From Knoellia sinensis KCTC 19936 (GTDB taxonomy: Bacteria; Actinomycetota; Actinomycetes; Actinomycetales; Dermatophilaceae): a stretch of DNA of 64,000 nucleotides. The stretch lies in assembly GCF_000768705.1 (NCBI RefSeq), contig NZ_AVPJ01000007.1:124001-188000 (forward strand), given 5' to 3'. Position numbers and translations under genes: made by a program. Numbering within the stretch: position 1 is the first letter of the stretch; each line of letters opens with the position of its first letter. This document shows positions 17,587 to 27,130 of the stretch, one piece after another. The notes beneath the pieces are model-generated. The model was given only the letters and a program-made list of their open reading frames with translations, did not search any database and had not been told where the DNA came from.

Positions 17587-18624
17587 ATGGCTGGCGGACT
17601 CTTCGCTCTTCTCGACGACATCGCGGTGCTGGCCAAGGCCGCCGCAGCTTCTGTGGACGACGTCGCCGCGGCGGCCGGACGCGCGAGCGTCAAGGCGACC
17701 GGCGTCATCGTCGACGACACGGCGGTCACGCCGCGCTACGTGCAGGGGCTCTCCCCCGCGCGCGAGCTGCCGATCATCAAGAAGATCGCCATGGGCTCGC
17801 TGAAGAACAAGCTGCTCTTCATCCTCCCGGCGGCGCTCCTGCTCAGCCAGTTCCTCCCGCAGGCGCTCACGCCGCTGCTCATGATCGGCGGCACCTACCT
17901 CTGCTTCGAGGGTGTCGAGAAGATCTGGGAGAAGCTCAGCGGCCACGCCGAGGACGCAGCGGACAAGGCACACGACGCCGGGCTCGTCGCCGACGAGGAC
18001 ACGATCACGAGCGGCGCGATCCGCACTGACTTCATCCTGTCGGCCGAGATCATGGTCATCTCGCTCAACGAGGTCGCCGACGAGCCGTTCGTCACGCGCG
18101 CGGCGATCCTCGCGGTCGTCGCCTTCATGATCACCGCGCTCGTCTACGGCGTCGTCGCGCTCATCGTCAAGATGGACGACGCCGGCCTGCACCTCGCCGA
18201 GAACGGCCGCACCGACGGTGGCAAGGCCTTGGGACGCGGGCTCGTCGCCGCGATGCCCAAGCTCCTGACGGCTCTCTCGGTCATCGGCATCGCCGCCATG
18301 ATCTGGGTCGGCGGCCACATCATCCTCGTGGGTCTCGACGACCTGTCGCAGGAGTACGGCTGGTCGATCCTGCACCAGCCCTACGCCTGGGTCCACAGCG
18401 CCGAGGAGTGGGTGCACGGGGCGACCGGCGCCCTCGGCGGGGTCCTCGGCTGGGTCACCAACACCATCGGCTCGGCCATCCTCGGCCTCATCGTCGGCGC
18501 GATCGTCGTCGCGATCATGCACGTCATCCCGCGCAAGGGCGGGCACGGTGCGCACGAGGACGAGGGCCACGGCGTCGTTCCCGAGACCGGCGAGGTTGTC
18601 GACGTGCCCAAGAAGGACCACTGA
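17587..18624 (+). CDS. DUF808 (YedI-type) membrane protein
   Basis: 345 aa. The N-terminus MAGGLFALLDDIAVLAKAAA is the family hallmark, followed by DDVAAAAGRASVKATGVIVDDTAVTPRYV. At least six hydrophobic segments follow (LLFILPAALLLSQFLP, ITALVYGVVALIV, LLTALSVIGIAAMIWVGGHI, TIGSAILGLIVGAIVVAIMH). The C-terminus is His/Glu-rich (KGGHGAHEDEGHGVVPE), a possible metal-binding tail. DUF808 proteins are inner-membrane proteins of unknown function. The YbaK-like gene starts 6 nt downstream. Confidence 0.88.
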   Translation: MAGGLFALLDDIAVLAKAAAASVDDVAAAAGRASVKATGVIVDDTAVTPRYVQGLSPARELPIIKKIAMGSLKNKLLFILPAALLLSQFLPQALTPLLMIGGTYLCFEGVEKIWEKLSGHAEDAADKAHDAGLVADEDTITSGAIRTDFILSAEIMVISLNEVADEPFVTRAAILAVVAFMITALVYGVVALIVKMDDAGLHLAENGRTDGGKALGRGLVAAMPKLLTALSVIGIAAMIWVGGHIILVGLDDLSQEYGWSILHQPYAWVHSAEEWVHGATGALGGVLGWVTNTIGSAILGLIVGAIVVAIMHVIPRKGGHGAHEDEGHGVVPETGEVVDVPKKDH

Positions 18625-18629
18625 CCTGT

Positions 18630-19178
18630 ATGCCGTCCGCTCGCGGATCGCTGTCCTGGTCACCTGCCGCTGACCACCCGGAGCTCGTCGCGCCTCCCGT
18701 GGCTGCTGCCCTGGCTGCCAGCGAGGTTGCGGGCATCGCGGCAGCGGAGGTGGCGCCCATCGACGCCACGCTCGCCGACACGGCGGCGTTCTGTGCGGCA
18801 TACGACGTCGCTCTGGAGGCGAGTGCCAACTGTGTGGTGGTGGCCGGGAAGCGAGCGGGCGAGACGACCTACGCCGCCGTCATGGTGCTCGCCACCGACC
18901 GCGCCGACATCAACGGGGTCGTGCGCAAGCACCTCGGCGTCCGCAAGATCTCGTTCGCGCCGCACGACGACGCGGTGTCGCTGACCGGAATGGAGTTCGG
19001 CGGGATCACGCCCATCGGACTCCCTGCCGACTGGCGGGTCCTCGTGGACGCCCGCGTCGTGGCCGCCGGGCCGGTCGTCATCGGCGGCGGGGTGCGCGGC
19101 AGCAAACTGCTCGTCGACGGGGCTGCGCTCGCCGTGCTGCCCACCGCCGAGATCCTGGAGTTGGCCCAGCCGGGCTGA
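18630..19178 (+). CDS. YbaK/EbsC-type aminoacyl-tRNA deacylase
   Basis: 182 aa from MPSARGSLSW; the open frame continues upstream through the DUF808 gene but the ATG six nt after its stop is the sensible start, with AGAAGGA 12 nt ahead. The YbaK/ProX fold is visible in ANCVVVAGKRAGETTYAAVM, VRKHLGVRKISFA, SLTGMEFGGITPIGLP and VVIGGGVRGSKLLVDG. These enzymes hydrolyse mischarged tRNAs such as Cys-tRNA(Pro) or Ala-tRNA(Pro). The dispersed 13-mer GTATGCCGTCCGC spans the start codon, so the first four codons derive from it. Confidence 0.88.
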   Translation: MPSARGSLSWSPAADHPELVAPPVAAALAASEVAGIAAAEVAPIDATLADTAAFCAAYDVALEASANCVVVAGKRAGETTYAAVMVLATDRADINGVVRKHLGVRKISFAPHDDAVSLTGMEFGGITPIGLPADWRVLVDARVVAAGPVVIGGGVRGSKLLVDGAALAVLPTAEILELAQPG

Positions 19179-19295
19179 GTGGCTTGGACCAGAGGCACCC
19201 GACCGCAGGACGATCAGCTCGGTCCGGATCTGGGCGCCACACGGCGTGTCGCGTCCACGTGCTGGAGGGCTGATCGTCCGCCGGCAGGTCGGCGC

Positions 19296-20483
19296 TCAGG
19301 TGGTGCGGTCGCGCAGTTCGGTGACGTGCCGGGAGACCGCCGGGTCGAGCCCGAGGCCGAGCGCCAGGTAGGTCGCCACGTAGTCCCCCAACGAGATCAA
19401 CGACGCGAGCCGCTCGATCGGGTGCCCCGCGAGCGCCTCGACCTCCCAGACCTTGACCCCGGCGTCGCGGGCCGACTCGGCGACAGCCTCGGCGAGCCGA
19501 GAGGCCTCGCGCGCAGCCTCCGCCACGCCAGGATCCCGGGTCTCCACGGGTGCGTCCCGCAGCATGAGGAGCCCGAGCTGCGGTGACGGTGGCCCGTCGA
19601 GGAACGGGTCAGCAAAGATGTCGCGCTCCCCCACCCCGCCCTGCCCGCCGGACCCCGATCCGCTGAACGGCCCGTCGAAGCAGGCGACCACCTGCGCGGC
19701 CGCATCGGGAAGGGCACCGTGAGTGGCCGGCATACGGGCGGTGCGGGCCAGCATCGCCGCAGCGCGACCGGCAGCAACGCCGGTCAACGCACCGTCACCC
19801 AGCACGACGGGCACGGTCTCGGCGAGGCCGACGGCGAGGATCTTGGCGGGGTTGACGAACGACTCGGACGAGGGGCGGCACTCCTCGGCGCGCTCGTCGA
19901 GCCGGTCGGCGACGCGTTCGAGCACCGCCTCGGAGCAGTCGATGAGGCCGAGACCGTCGGCCGCCAACAGGACCGGCGTGAGCATCGACCACAGCGCGGC
20001 TCGTGACGTCGGCACGTCGACGGCGATGTCCACGTGGACTCCGCGGCCTCGAGCGCTCACGTCGGCCAACGGCGAGTCCGGCGCCCCCACCGTCAACAGG
20101 GACGCGCCCCGACGGGCCGCCTCCGCCGCCAGCGCCAGTGGACCTGCGGCACGCCCCGACTGGGACACGGCGATCACGAGGTCGAGGGGTCCGATCCACC
20201 CCGGCAGCGGCGCCTCGCGCCGGGTCGTCAGGGGAACCGGCGAGCCCGGCTCGGCCAGGACATCGAGCACGTCGCAGACGACCGCCGTGCCGCCGAGGGA
20301 GGCGACGAGGACCGAGCGCGGCCGGTCTCCCCCGGCGACCTTGTCGATCCCGGCCTCGCGCGCCGCGAGGAGTGCCCGGCGGACCTGTGCGCCGGAGGTC
20401 GCGAGGGCACGGAGCGTGCCGCGACTGTCGAGCGACTCCAGCGAGTCGGCGGAGTCGAGGAAGGCCTCGTCAAGGTGCGGCAT
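19296..20483 (-). CDS. SIS-domain phosphosugar isomerase-like protein
   Basis: 395 aa. Two sugar-isomerase (SIS) lobes are present: residues 50-170 (SVLVASLGGTAVVCDVLDVL, VIAVSQSGRAAGPLALAAEA) and 190-380. It resembles bifunctional phosphoglucose/phosphomannose isomerases and the actinobacterial protein that sits beside ManB (Rv3256c in M. tuberculosis). It probably supplies or regulates mannose-6-phosphate for GDP-mannose and envelope mannans, but the catalytic residues of true isomerases are not obvious, so activity is uncertain. It ends the minus-strand manB-Trm112-SIS operon; about 117 nt without a gene separate it from the convergent YbaK gene. Confidence 0.82.
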   Translation of the reverse strand: MPHLDEAFLDSADSLESLDSRGTLRALATSGAQVRRALLAAREAGIDKVAGGDRPRSVLVASLGGTAVVCDVLDVLAEPGSPVPLTTRREAPLPGWIGPLDLVIAVSQSGRAAGPLALAAEAARRGASLLTVGAPDSPLADVSARGRGVHVDIAVDVPTSRAALWSMLTPVLLAADGLGLIDCSEAVLERVADRLDERAEECRPSSESFVNPAKILAVGLAETVPVVLGDGALTGVAAGRAAAMLARTARMPATHGALPDAAAQVVACFDGPFSGSGSGGQGGVGERDIFADPFLDGPPSPQLGLLMLRDAPVETRDPGVAEAAREASRLAEAVAESARDAGVKVWEVEALAGHPIERLASLISLGDYVATYLALGLGLDPAVSRHVTELRDRTT

Positions 20484-20507
20484 GGTGGTGCGGCGCCGGG
20501 CGGCCGA

Positions 20508-20693
20508 TCAGGCCGGCTTGCGCCCCTCGTCGACGAGCAGCACCGGGACGCCGTCGTCGATCCGATAGATCAGGCCGCAGGCCTCGGAGGTGCAGGCGAG
20601 CTCGGGACCGGACTCCCCTGTCACGTCCTTGAGCTCGGCTCGGCAGTTGGGGCAGCGCAGGATCTCGCGCAGCCAGGGCTCCATCGTCACCAT
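20508..20693 (-). CDS. Trm112 family zinc-ribbon protein
   Basis: 61 aa. It has the four-Cys pattern CPNC...CTSEACG, with REILRCPNCRAELK and the C-terminal YRIDDGVPVLLVDEGRKP typical of Trm112/YcaR small proteins. In eukaryotes and archaea Trm112 activates methyltransferases; in bacteria the role is less clear. An internal Met at codon 4 may be the real start. It begins 1 nt after the manB stop codon and 24 nt before the SIS gene, so it is translated within the mannose operon. Confidence 0.9.
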   Translation of the reverse strand: MVTMEPWLREILRCPNCRAELKDVTGESGPELACTSEACGLIYRIDDGVPVLLVDEGRKPA

Positions 20694-20694
20694 C

Positions 20695-22128
20695 TCAGTC
20701 TCCTCTCACGATGCTCAACACATCGTCGCGTATCGCGGCCATCGTGTCCGCATCGGCTGCCTCGACATTGAGCCGGAGCAGGGGTTCGGTATTGGAGGCG
20801 CGCAGGTTGAGCCACCACATCGGGTCGCCCTCGCCGTCGCCGTGGTGGGTGAGGGTGAGGCCGTCGAGCTCGTCGACCTCGACGTCCTTGTCCTTCGCCC
20901 ATTCTCTGACCTTTTCCGTGCTCGCGGCAGCGTCGGCGACGGTCGAGTTGATCTCGCCAGAGGCCTCGTATGCCGTGAAGTCGCCCATGACGTCCGACAG
21001 CGGTGCGCTCTGCTCACCGAGGGCGGCGAGGACGTGCATGGCGGCGAGCATGCCGGTGTCGGCGAACCAGAAGTCGCGGAAGTAGTAGTGCGCGCTGTGC
21101 TCACCGCCGAAGACGGCGTTGGAGCGCGCCATCTCGCCCTTGATGAACGAGTGGCCGACGCGGGTGCGGACGGCCTTGGCGCCGAGGTCGGAGATGACCT
21201 CGGGGACCTGGGCGGAGGTGATGACGTTGTGGACGATCGACACGTCCGCGGCCGGGGTGCCGGCAGCCACCTCGCGGGCGACCTCACGGGTGGCGATGAG
21301 GGCCGTGATCGCACTGGGGCTCACCGGCTCGCCGCGCTCGTCGACGACGAAGCAGCGGTCGGCATCGCCGTCGAAGGCGAGACCGAGGTCGGCTCCGTGC
21401 TTCACGACGGCGGCCTGGAGGTCGCGGAGATTCTCGGGCTCGAGGGGGTTCGCCTCGTGGTTGGGGAACGTCCCGTCGAGCTCGAAATAGAGCGGCTCGA
21501 TCGTGAGCGGGAGTGCGGGGAGCCCTGCTTCGGTGCCGAGCACTGCTGGGACGGTGAAGCCGCCCATCCCGTTGCCCGCGTCGACGACGACCTTGAGCGG
21601 GCGGATCCCGGACAGGTCGACCAGGCCCCGCAGGAATCCCGCGTAGTCGGCGAGCACGTCACGCTGCGTTGTCGCACCCTCGGCCTCGTGGCGCTGCTCG
21701 GCGGTGCCGTCGAGGAGTTCCTGGGCCAGGTCGCGGACGTCGGCGAGGCCGGAGTCCTGACCGACGGGTCGCGCCCCGGGGCGGCACAGCTTGATGCCGT
21801 TGTAGGCCGCCGGGTTGTGGCTCGCGGTGAACATCGCGCCGGCGAGGTCGAGGTGGCCGCTCGCGAAATAGAGGCCGTCGGTGCTGGCGAGGCCGATGTG
21901 GGTGACGTCGATGCCCCGGCTCGCGACACCCCGTCCGAAGGCTCGGGACAGCTCGGGCGAGGACGCGCGCATGTCGTGACCGATGACGCAGCCGGTCCCC
22001 TTCTCGCGGGTGATGACCACCTCGGCGAACGCCGCGCCGAGCGCCCACGCGACGTCGACGTCGAGTTGCTCGGGGACGAGTCCGCGCACGTCATAGGCCT
22101 TGACGAAGTCGGAGAGGGTGTGAGGCAC
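20695..22128 (-). CDS. manB: Phosphomannomutase/phosphoglucomutase
   Basis: 477 aa from a GTG start (then PHTLSDFVKAYDVRGLVP); a far longer in-frame extension across the opposite-strand UvrA-like gene is spurious. The phosphoserine loop GAMFTASHNPAAYNGIKL has Ser at about residue 103, the metal loop is FDGDADRCFVVDE, the sugar loop FGGEHSAHYYFRD, and the phosphate-binding loop RASNTEPLLRLNVE. It interconverts mannose-1- and -6-phosphate for GDP-mannose synthesis. The start lies 7 nt after TAGGGT, a -10 hexamer, so its mRNA is probably leaderless. Trm112 and SIS genes follow directly. Confidence 0.95.
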   Translation of the reverse strand: MPHTLSDFVKAYDVRGLVPEQLDVDVAWALGAAFAEVVITREKGTGCVIGHDMRASSPELSRAFGRGVASRGIDVTHIGLASTDGLYFASGHLDLAGAMFTASHNPAAYNGIKLCRPGARPVGQDSGLADVRDLAQELLDGTAEQRHEAEGATTQRDVLADYAGFLRGLVDLSGIRPLKVVVDAGNGMGGFTVPAVLGTEAGLPALPLTIEPLYFELDGTFPNHEANPLEPENLRDLQAAVVKHGADLGLAFDGDADRCFVVDERGEPVSPSAITALIATREVAREVAAGTPAADVSIVHNVITSAQVPEVISDLGAKAVRTRVGHSFIKGEMARSNAVFGGEHSAHYYFRDFWFADTGMLAAMHVLAALGEQSAPLSDVMGDFTAYEASGEINSTVADAAASTEKVREWAKDKDVEVDELDGLTLTHHGDGEGDPMWWLNLRASNTEPLLRLNVEAADADTMAAIRDDVLSIVRGD

Positions 22129-22135
22129 GCAGTGG

Positions 22136-22141
22136 ACCCTA
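22136..22141 (-). promoter_or_regulatory. Probable -10 element for leaderless manB
   Basis: TAGGGT on the minus strand lies 7 nt before the manB GTG, placing the transcription start at or next to the start codon. No ribosome binding site is needed. Confidence 0.6.
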
Positions 22142-22211
22142 CCCGTGGGCAACGTGTCGGCTGTGGCTACTAGCGTGGGCCTTCGCGTGTGTATCCCGTC
22201 ACGACCCACTC

Positions 22212-22242
22212 GTTCCGAACCCACCCAATTGGACGGTTTGGC
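22212..22242 (+). repeat. Single CCAATTGG repeat in the leader of the UvrA-like gene
   Basis: Contains CCGAACCCACCCAATTGGAC followed by GGTTTGG, matching the core of the tandem array at 49.8-50.1 kb at all but two or three positions. It lacks the GTATGCCGTCCGC tail. A TAGCGT hexamer at about 22170 would start transcription upstream, leaving this repeat inside the mRNA leader, just before the ribosome binding site GGAGAG. Confidence 0.8.
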
Positions 22243-22260
22243 ACCACCGATGGAGAGCCG

Positions 22261-24651
<2,391 letters not shown>

Positions 24652-24656
24652 CCCCC

Positions 24657-24737
24657 ACCCGACCTTGTGCCCCATTGGGACACGGGCAGGAGGCCTTCGG
24701 CCGACGCGCCGTGTCCCAATGGGGCACAAGGTCGGGT
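24657..24737. repeat. Perfect 29-bp inverted repeat between convergent genes
   Basis: Left arm 24657-24685 begins ACCCGACCTTGTGCCCCATT; right arm 24709-24737 is its exact reverse complement. The 23-nt loop contains GGCC-TTC-GGCC, a further small stem. Each arm also holds a near-palindrome GTGNCCCANTGGGNCAC. It starts 6 nt after the UvrA-like stop and ends 19 nt before the DUF3499 stop, so it can terminate both. No T tract flanks it, and the stem is far longer than ordinary terminators. Confidence 0.9.
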
Positions 24738-24756
24738 CGTGTGTTGGTGTGTGAGG

Positions 24757-25158
24757 TCAGGCGTCGACGTTGCCCGGGCCGGTGCCCGGCAGCATGCGAA
24801 GATGCCCGCGGCGGTGCTCGCCGGGCACGGGTCCCGAGGCGTTCGGCGGCATCGAGCTGACGACCGCGCTCGCCACGGTGGGCGGCTCGGCGGGTCGCTC
24901 GCGCACGGCCTCGACGACGGCCACGAGGTCATCGACCTCGGGTGCTGGCGCATAACCGTCGGAGTCGAGTCGCACGTATTCCCAGCCCTGGGGCACCGTC
25001 ATGCGACTCGCGTGGTCGGAGCACAGGTCGTAGGAGTGGGGCTCGGCATAGGTCGCCAAGGGCCCCATGACGACGGCACGATCTGCGTACGCGTAGGTCA
25101 GGGTGGCCACAGCAAGCTGTGAGCACCCGGTCTTGGTGCACTTCCTGGACGCGTTCAC
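24757..25158 (-). CDS. DUF3499 family protein
   Basis: 133 aa. Starts MNASRKCTKTGCSQLAVATL, with four Cys (CTKTGC near the N-terminus, then LCSDHAS) in the arrangement of a small zinc-ribbon, and WEYVRLDSDGYAPAPEVDDL typical of DUF3499. The last 50 residues are low-complexity. It corresponds to Rv3258c in M. tuberculosis, and has the same divergent metallopeptidase neighbour. Function is unknown. Confidence 0.88.
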   Translation of the reverse strand: MNASRKCTKTGCSQLAVATLTYAYADRAVVMGPLATYAEPHSYDLCSDHASRMTVPQGWEYVRLDSDGYAPAPEVDDLVAVVEAVRERPAEPPTVASAVVSSMPPNASGPVPGEHRRGHLRMLPGTGPGNVDA

Positions 25159-25206
25159 CCCATGGACTCTAGGTCACCGGTCGGACAGCCGGGGTTTGCC
25201 GCGCCG

Positions 25207-25212
25207 TAGTCT
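25207..25212 (+). promoter_or_regulatory. Probable -10 element for a leaderless mRNA
   Basis: TAGTCT lies 6 nt before the GTG start of the metallopeptidase-fold gene, the spacing expected for transcription starting at the start codon. Confidence 0.55.
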
Positions 25213-25218
25213 CGTCTC

Positions 25219-25644
25219 GTGCCCCCTGTCGACCCACGATTCTCCGGCCCCACGCGTCGTCGCGACCGCCGCGGTCGCGGTGCGCGCGGGCCCCTCGCCT
25301 GGCCCCCGGTTCCTGCGATGCGGACGCGCCGCGAGACGTTCGACGAGATCGTCATCGACGTGGCCGAGCGAGCCCGGCCCTATCTCGGAAACCGTTATGC
25401 CGCAGTCGAATTCGCGGTCGAGGAGGTGCCGCCGACCGACCCTGCACCCTGGGAGGAGCAGGCCGCGCCGGTGGGTCGGCTCGTCCCCGTCGGTGGCGCT
25501 GTCGGGCACCGCATCGTCATCTATCGGCGCCCTGTCGAAACTCGCGCCAGGGACAACGGTGAGGTGGCTGCGATCGTCCGCGAGGTCGTCGCGGAGCAGG
25601 TGGCCGCGCTCCTCAACGTTCCCGTGACGGAGATCGACCTGTAG
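25219..25644 (+). CDS. Metallopeptidase-fold protein lacking HExxH
   Basis: 141 aa, GTG start, probably leaderless. It belongs to the zincin-like metallopeptidase family (PF06262 type): RETFDEIVIDVAERARPYLG, VEFAVEEVPP and RIVIYRRPVETRA are recognisable. Where zinc-binding relatives have HExxH, this protein reads VREVVAEQVAALL, so neither metal-binding His is present and peptidase activity is unlikely. The first 35 residues are basic and Pro-rich. The neighbourhood (DUF3499 divergent, DUF5719 convergent) is conserved in actinobacteria, suggesting a retained non-catalytic role. Confidence 0.82.
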   Translation: MPPVDPRFSGPTRRRDRRGRGARGPLAWPPVPAMRTRRETFDEIVIDVAERARPYLGNRYAAVEFAVEEVPPTDPAPWEEQAAPVGRLVPVGGAVGHRIVIYRRPVETRARDNGEVAAIVREVVAEQVAALLNVPVTEIDL

Positions 25645-25669
25645 GAGTGTGCGGACGCCCTCACGGGGC

Positions 25670-27130
25670 TCAGGGCACCGGGTGTGCCCGGCTCACGCTC
25701 GACAGCACCGATGACGCGGCCAGGGGCGCGACGGAGACCAGTCGGCTCCCCGGAACGCCACCCACACTCGACACCGCGGACCGGATCTCACCCGGGCCGG
25801 ACGTCGGGAGGACCCACACCGTCGTGGCTGCGCCGATCTCGACGGTCGTCGACGTGTCCTTGTTGAGGGAGACCTCTCGAACACTCCAGGCATCGTCGGC
25901 GTCCTCGCGCCAGAGCACGTTGGCCTTGGCCGGACCGCCGGTCGCCACGAGCGAGACCAGTCGGATGCGCTCCTCCTCCGTCTCGGGATAGGCGGCACCG
26001 AGGAGTCCCTTCGCGGGGGCCGTCGACGGCGACCACGCGAAGTCTCCCGGCGCGGAGCCCGACCGATCGGTCGACCACGCCGAGGCGACGATCGGGACGT
26101 CGGAGGTGAGCTCCACGGCATACGTGCCTCTGGCAAGTCCCTTGATCGGCAACTCGCCGGTCGAGCGCCCGGCGACCCGGATCACGCCACCCTGAAGCGG
26201 CGACGGGCCGCCCGGCCCGATGACCCGCGCGCTCACCACCGCCTGCTGGCGGTCGGGCACGGCGATGCGGATCGACCCCGACGTGCCGACGAATGCCCCG
26301 GGGATGATCTGTCGGGTCGAGGGCTCGGCGGTGGGGACGGTCGTCTCGGCACCGGCCGGGACCGAACCGTCGAGCCACATGTCGCTCATCACCGCGCGGA
26401 CGGTTCCTCCGCTGGCACGCACCCGGACGGCAGGGGACTCCTCGGCGCCGGTGATGGCATCGACAAGGACTGCGACGCGCCCACGCGCCGGGACGACGGT
26501 CAAACCCGAGGGCGAGCGCAACGGCCCCTTGGCCCCGAGAGCGGTGAGGTCGACCGTCACCTCGTTCGCGCCCGGATTGGTGAGGATGAGCCGCTCCTGG
26601 CGGCCGGCGTCGCCGCCTCCGGCCAGGAGCCAGTGGTCGGAACCCGGACCCGCACAGGGCACGGTCGCGAGTCCACGGATCTCGTCGCGGGCCACGGACC
26701 ATTCCTGCGCAGCGACGAGTCCCGGAGCCATCGGACCGGTCGCGACGATCTCGCTCGCGACCCCGGATCGGGCATCCTCGCTCGTCGCGATCCCCCGCTG
26801 CGTGACCGTCTCCCCGGTCTCCGTGCCCGAACGGATGACGAGCTCACCCCGACCCAGCACGGAGTCGCCGGTGACGATCTCTTCGGGCGCGGTGGCCGCG
26901 GCGATGCGAGCCGGCACATCGATGTCGTCGACGCCGTCGATGCCACTCAGCTCGGGTCCGGGGCACGACAGCGCCGCGGACGTCACGGGGGCGAGCCGGC
27001 TGCCCGCTGCCGTCGGTTCGTTCGGGGCCGAGGGTGAGGCCGGCGACGTCGTGGCCAGGGCGACGAGCCCGCCCGCAGCAGCGACGGTGGCCACGAGCCG
27101 GGCCGGCCCGACCAGGCGTGCTCGGTTCAT
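25670..27130 (-). CDS. DUF5719 family secreted protein
   Basis: 486 aa from MNRARLVGPA, with GAGGAGG five bases upstream. The N-terminus has a hydrophobic signal/anchor (LVATVAAAGGLVALATTSPA). The rest is a beta-rich extracytoplasmic protein with SALSCPGPELSGIDG near the start and repeats such as LILTNPGANEVTVDL and GRVAVLVDAITGAEESPAV. In related genomes it always follows the large glycosyltransferase gene; here the two overlap by 4 nt. It may assist envelope glycan assembly, but no activity is known. Confidence 0.8.
   Translation of the reverse strand: MNRARLVGPARLVATVAAAGGLVALATTSPASPSAPNEPTAAGSRLAPVTSAALSCPGPELSGIDGVDDIDVPARIAAATAPEEIVTGDSVLGRGELVIRSGTETGETVTQRGIATSEDARSGVASEIVATGPMAPGLVAAQEWSVARDEIRGLATVPCAGPGSDHWLLAGGGDAGRQERLILTNPGANEVTVDLTALGAKGPLRSPSGLTVVPARGRVAVLVDAITGAEESPAVRVRASGGTVRAVMSDMWLDGSVPAGAETTVPTAEPSTRQIIPGAFVGTSGSIRIAVPDRQQAVVSARVIGPGGPSPLQGGVIRVAGRSTGELPIKGLARGTYAVELTSDVPIVASAWSTDRSGSAPGDFAWSPSTAPAKGLLGAAYPETEEERIRLVSLVATGGPAKANVLWREDADDAWSVREVSLNKDTSTTVEIGAATTVWVLPTSGPGEIRSAVSSVGGVPGSRLVSVAPLAASSVLSSVSRAHPVP

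Noticed and set aside
19208-19279. 10-bp inverted repeat GGACGATCAG/CTGATCGTCC between YbaK and SIS genes
   Set aside because: The loop is 52 nt and the stem short; it may be chance or a weak terminator, and I could not support either.
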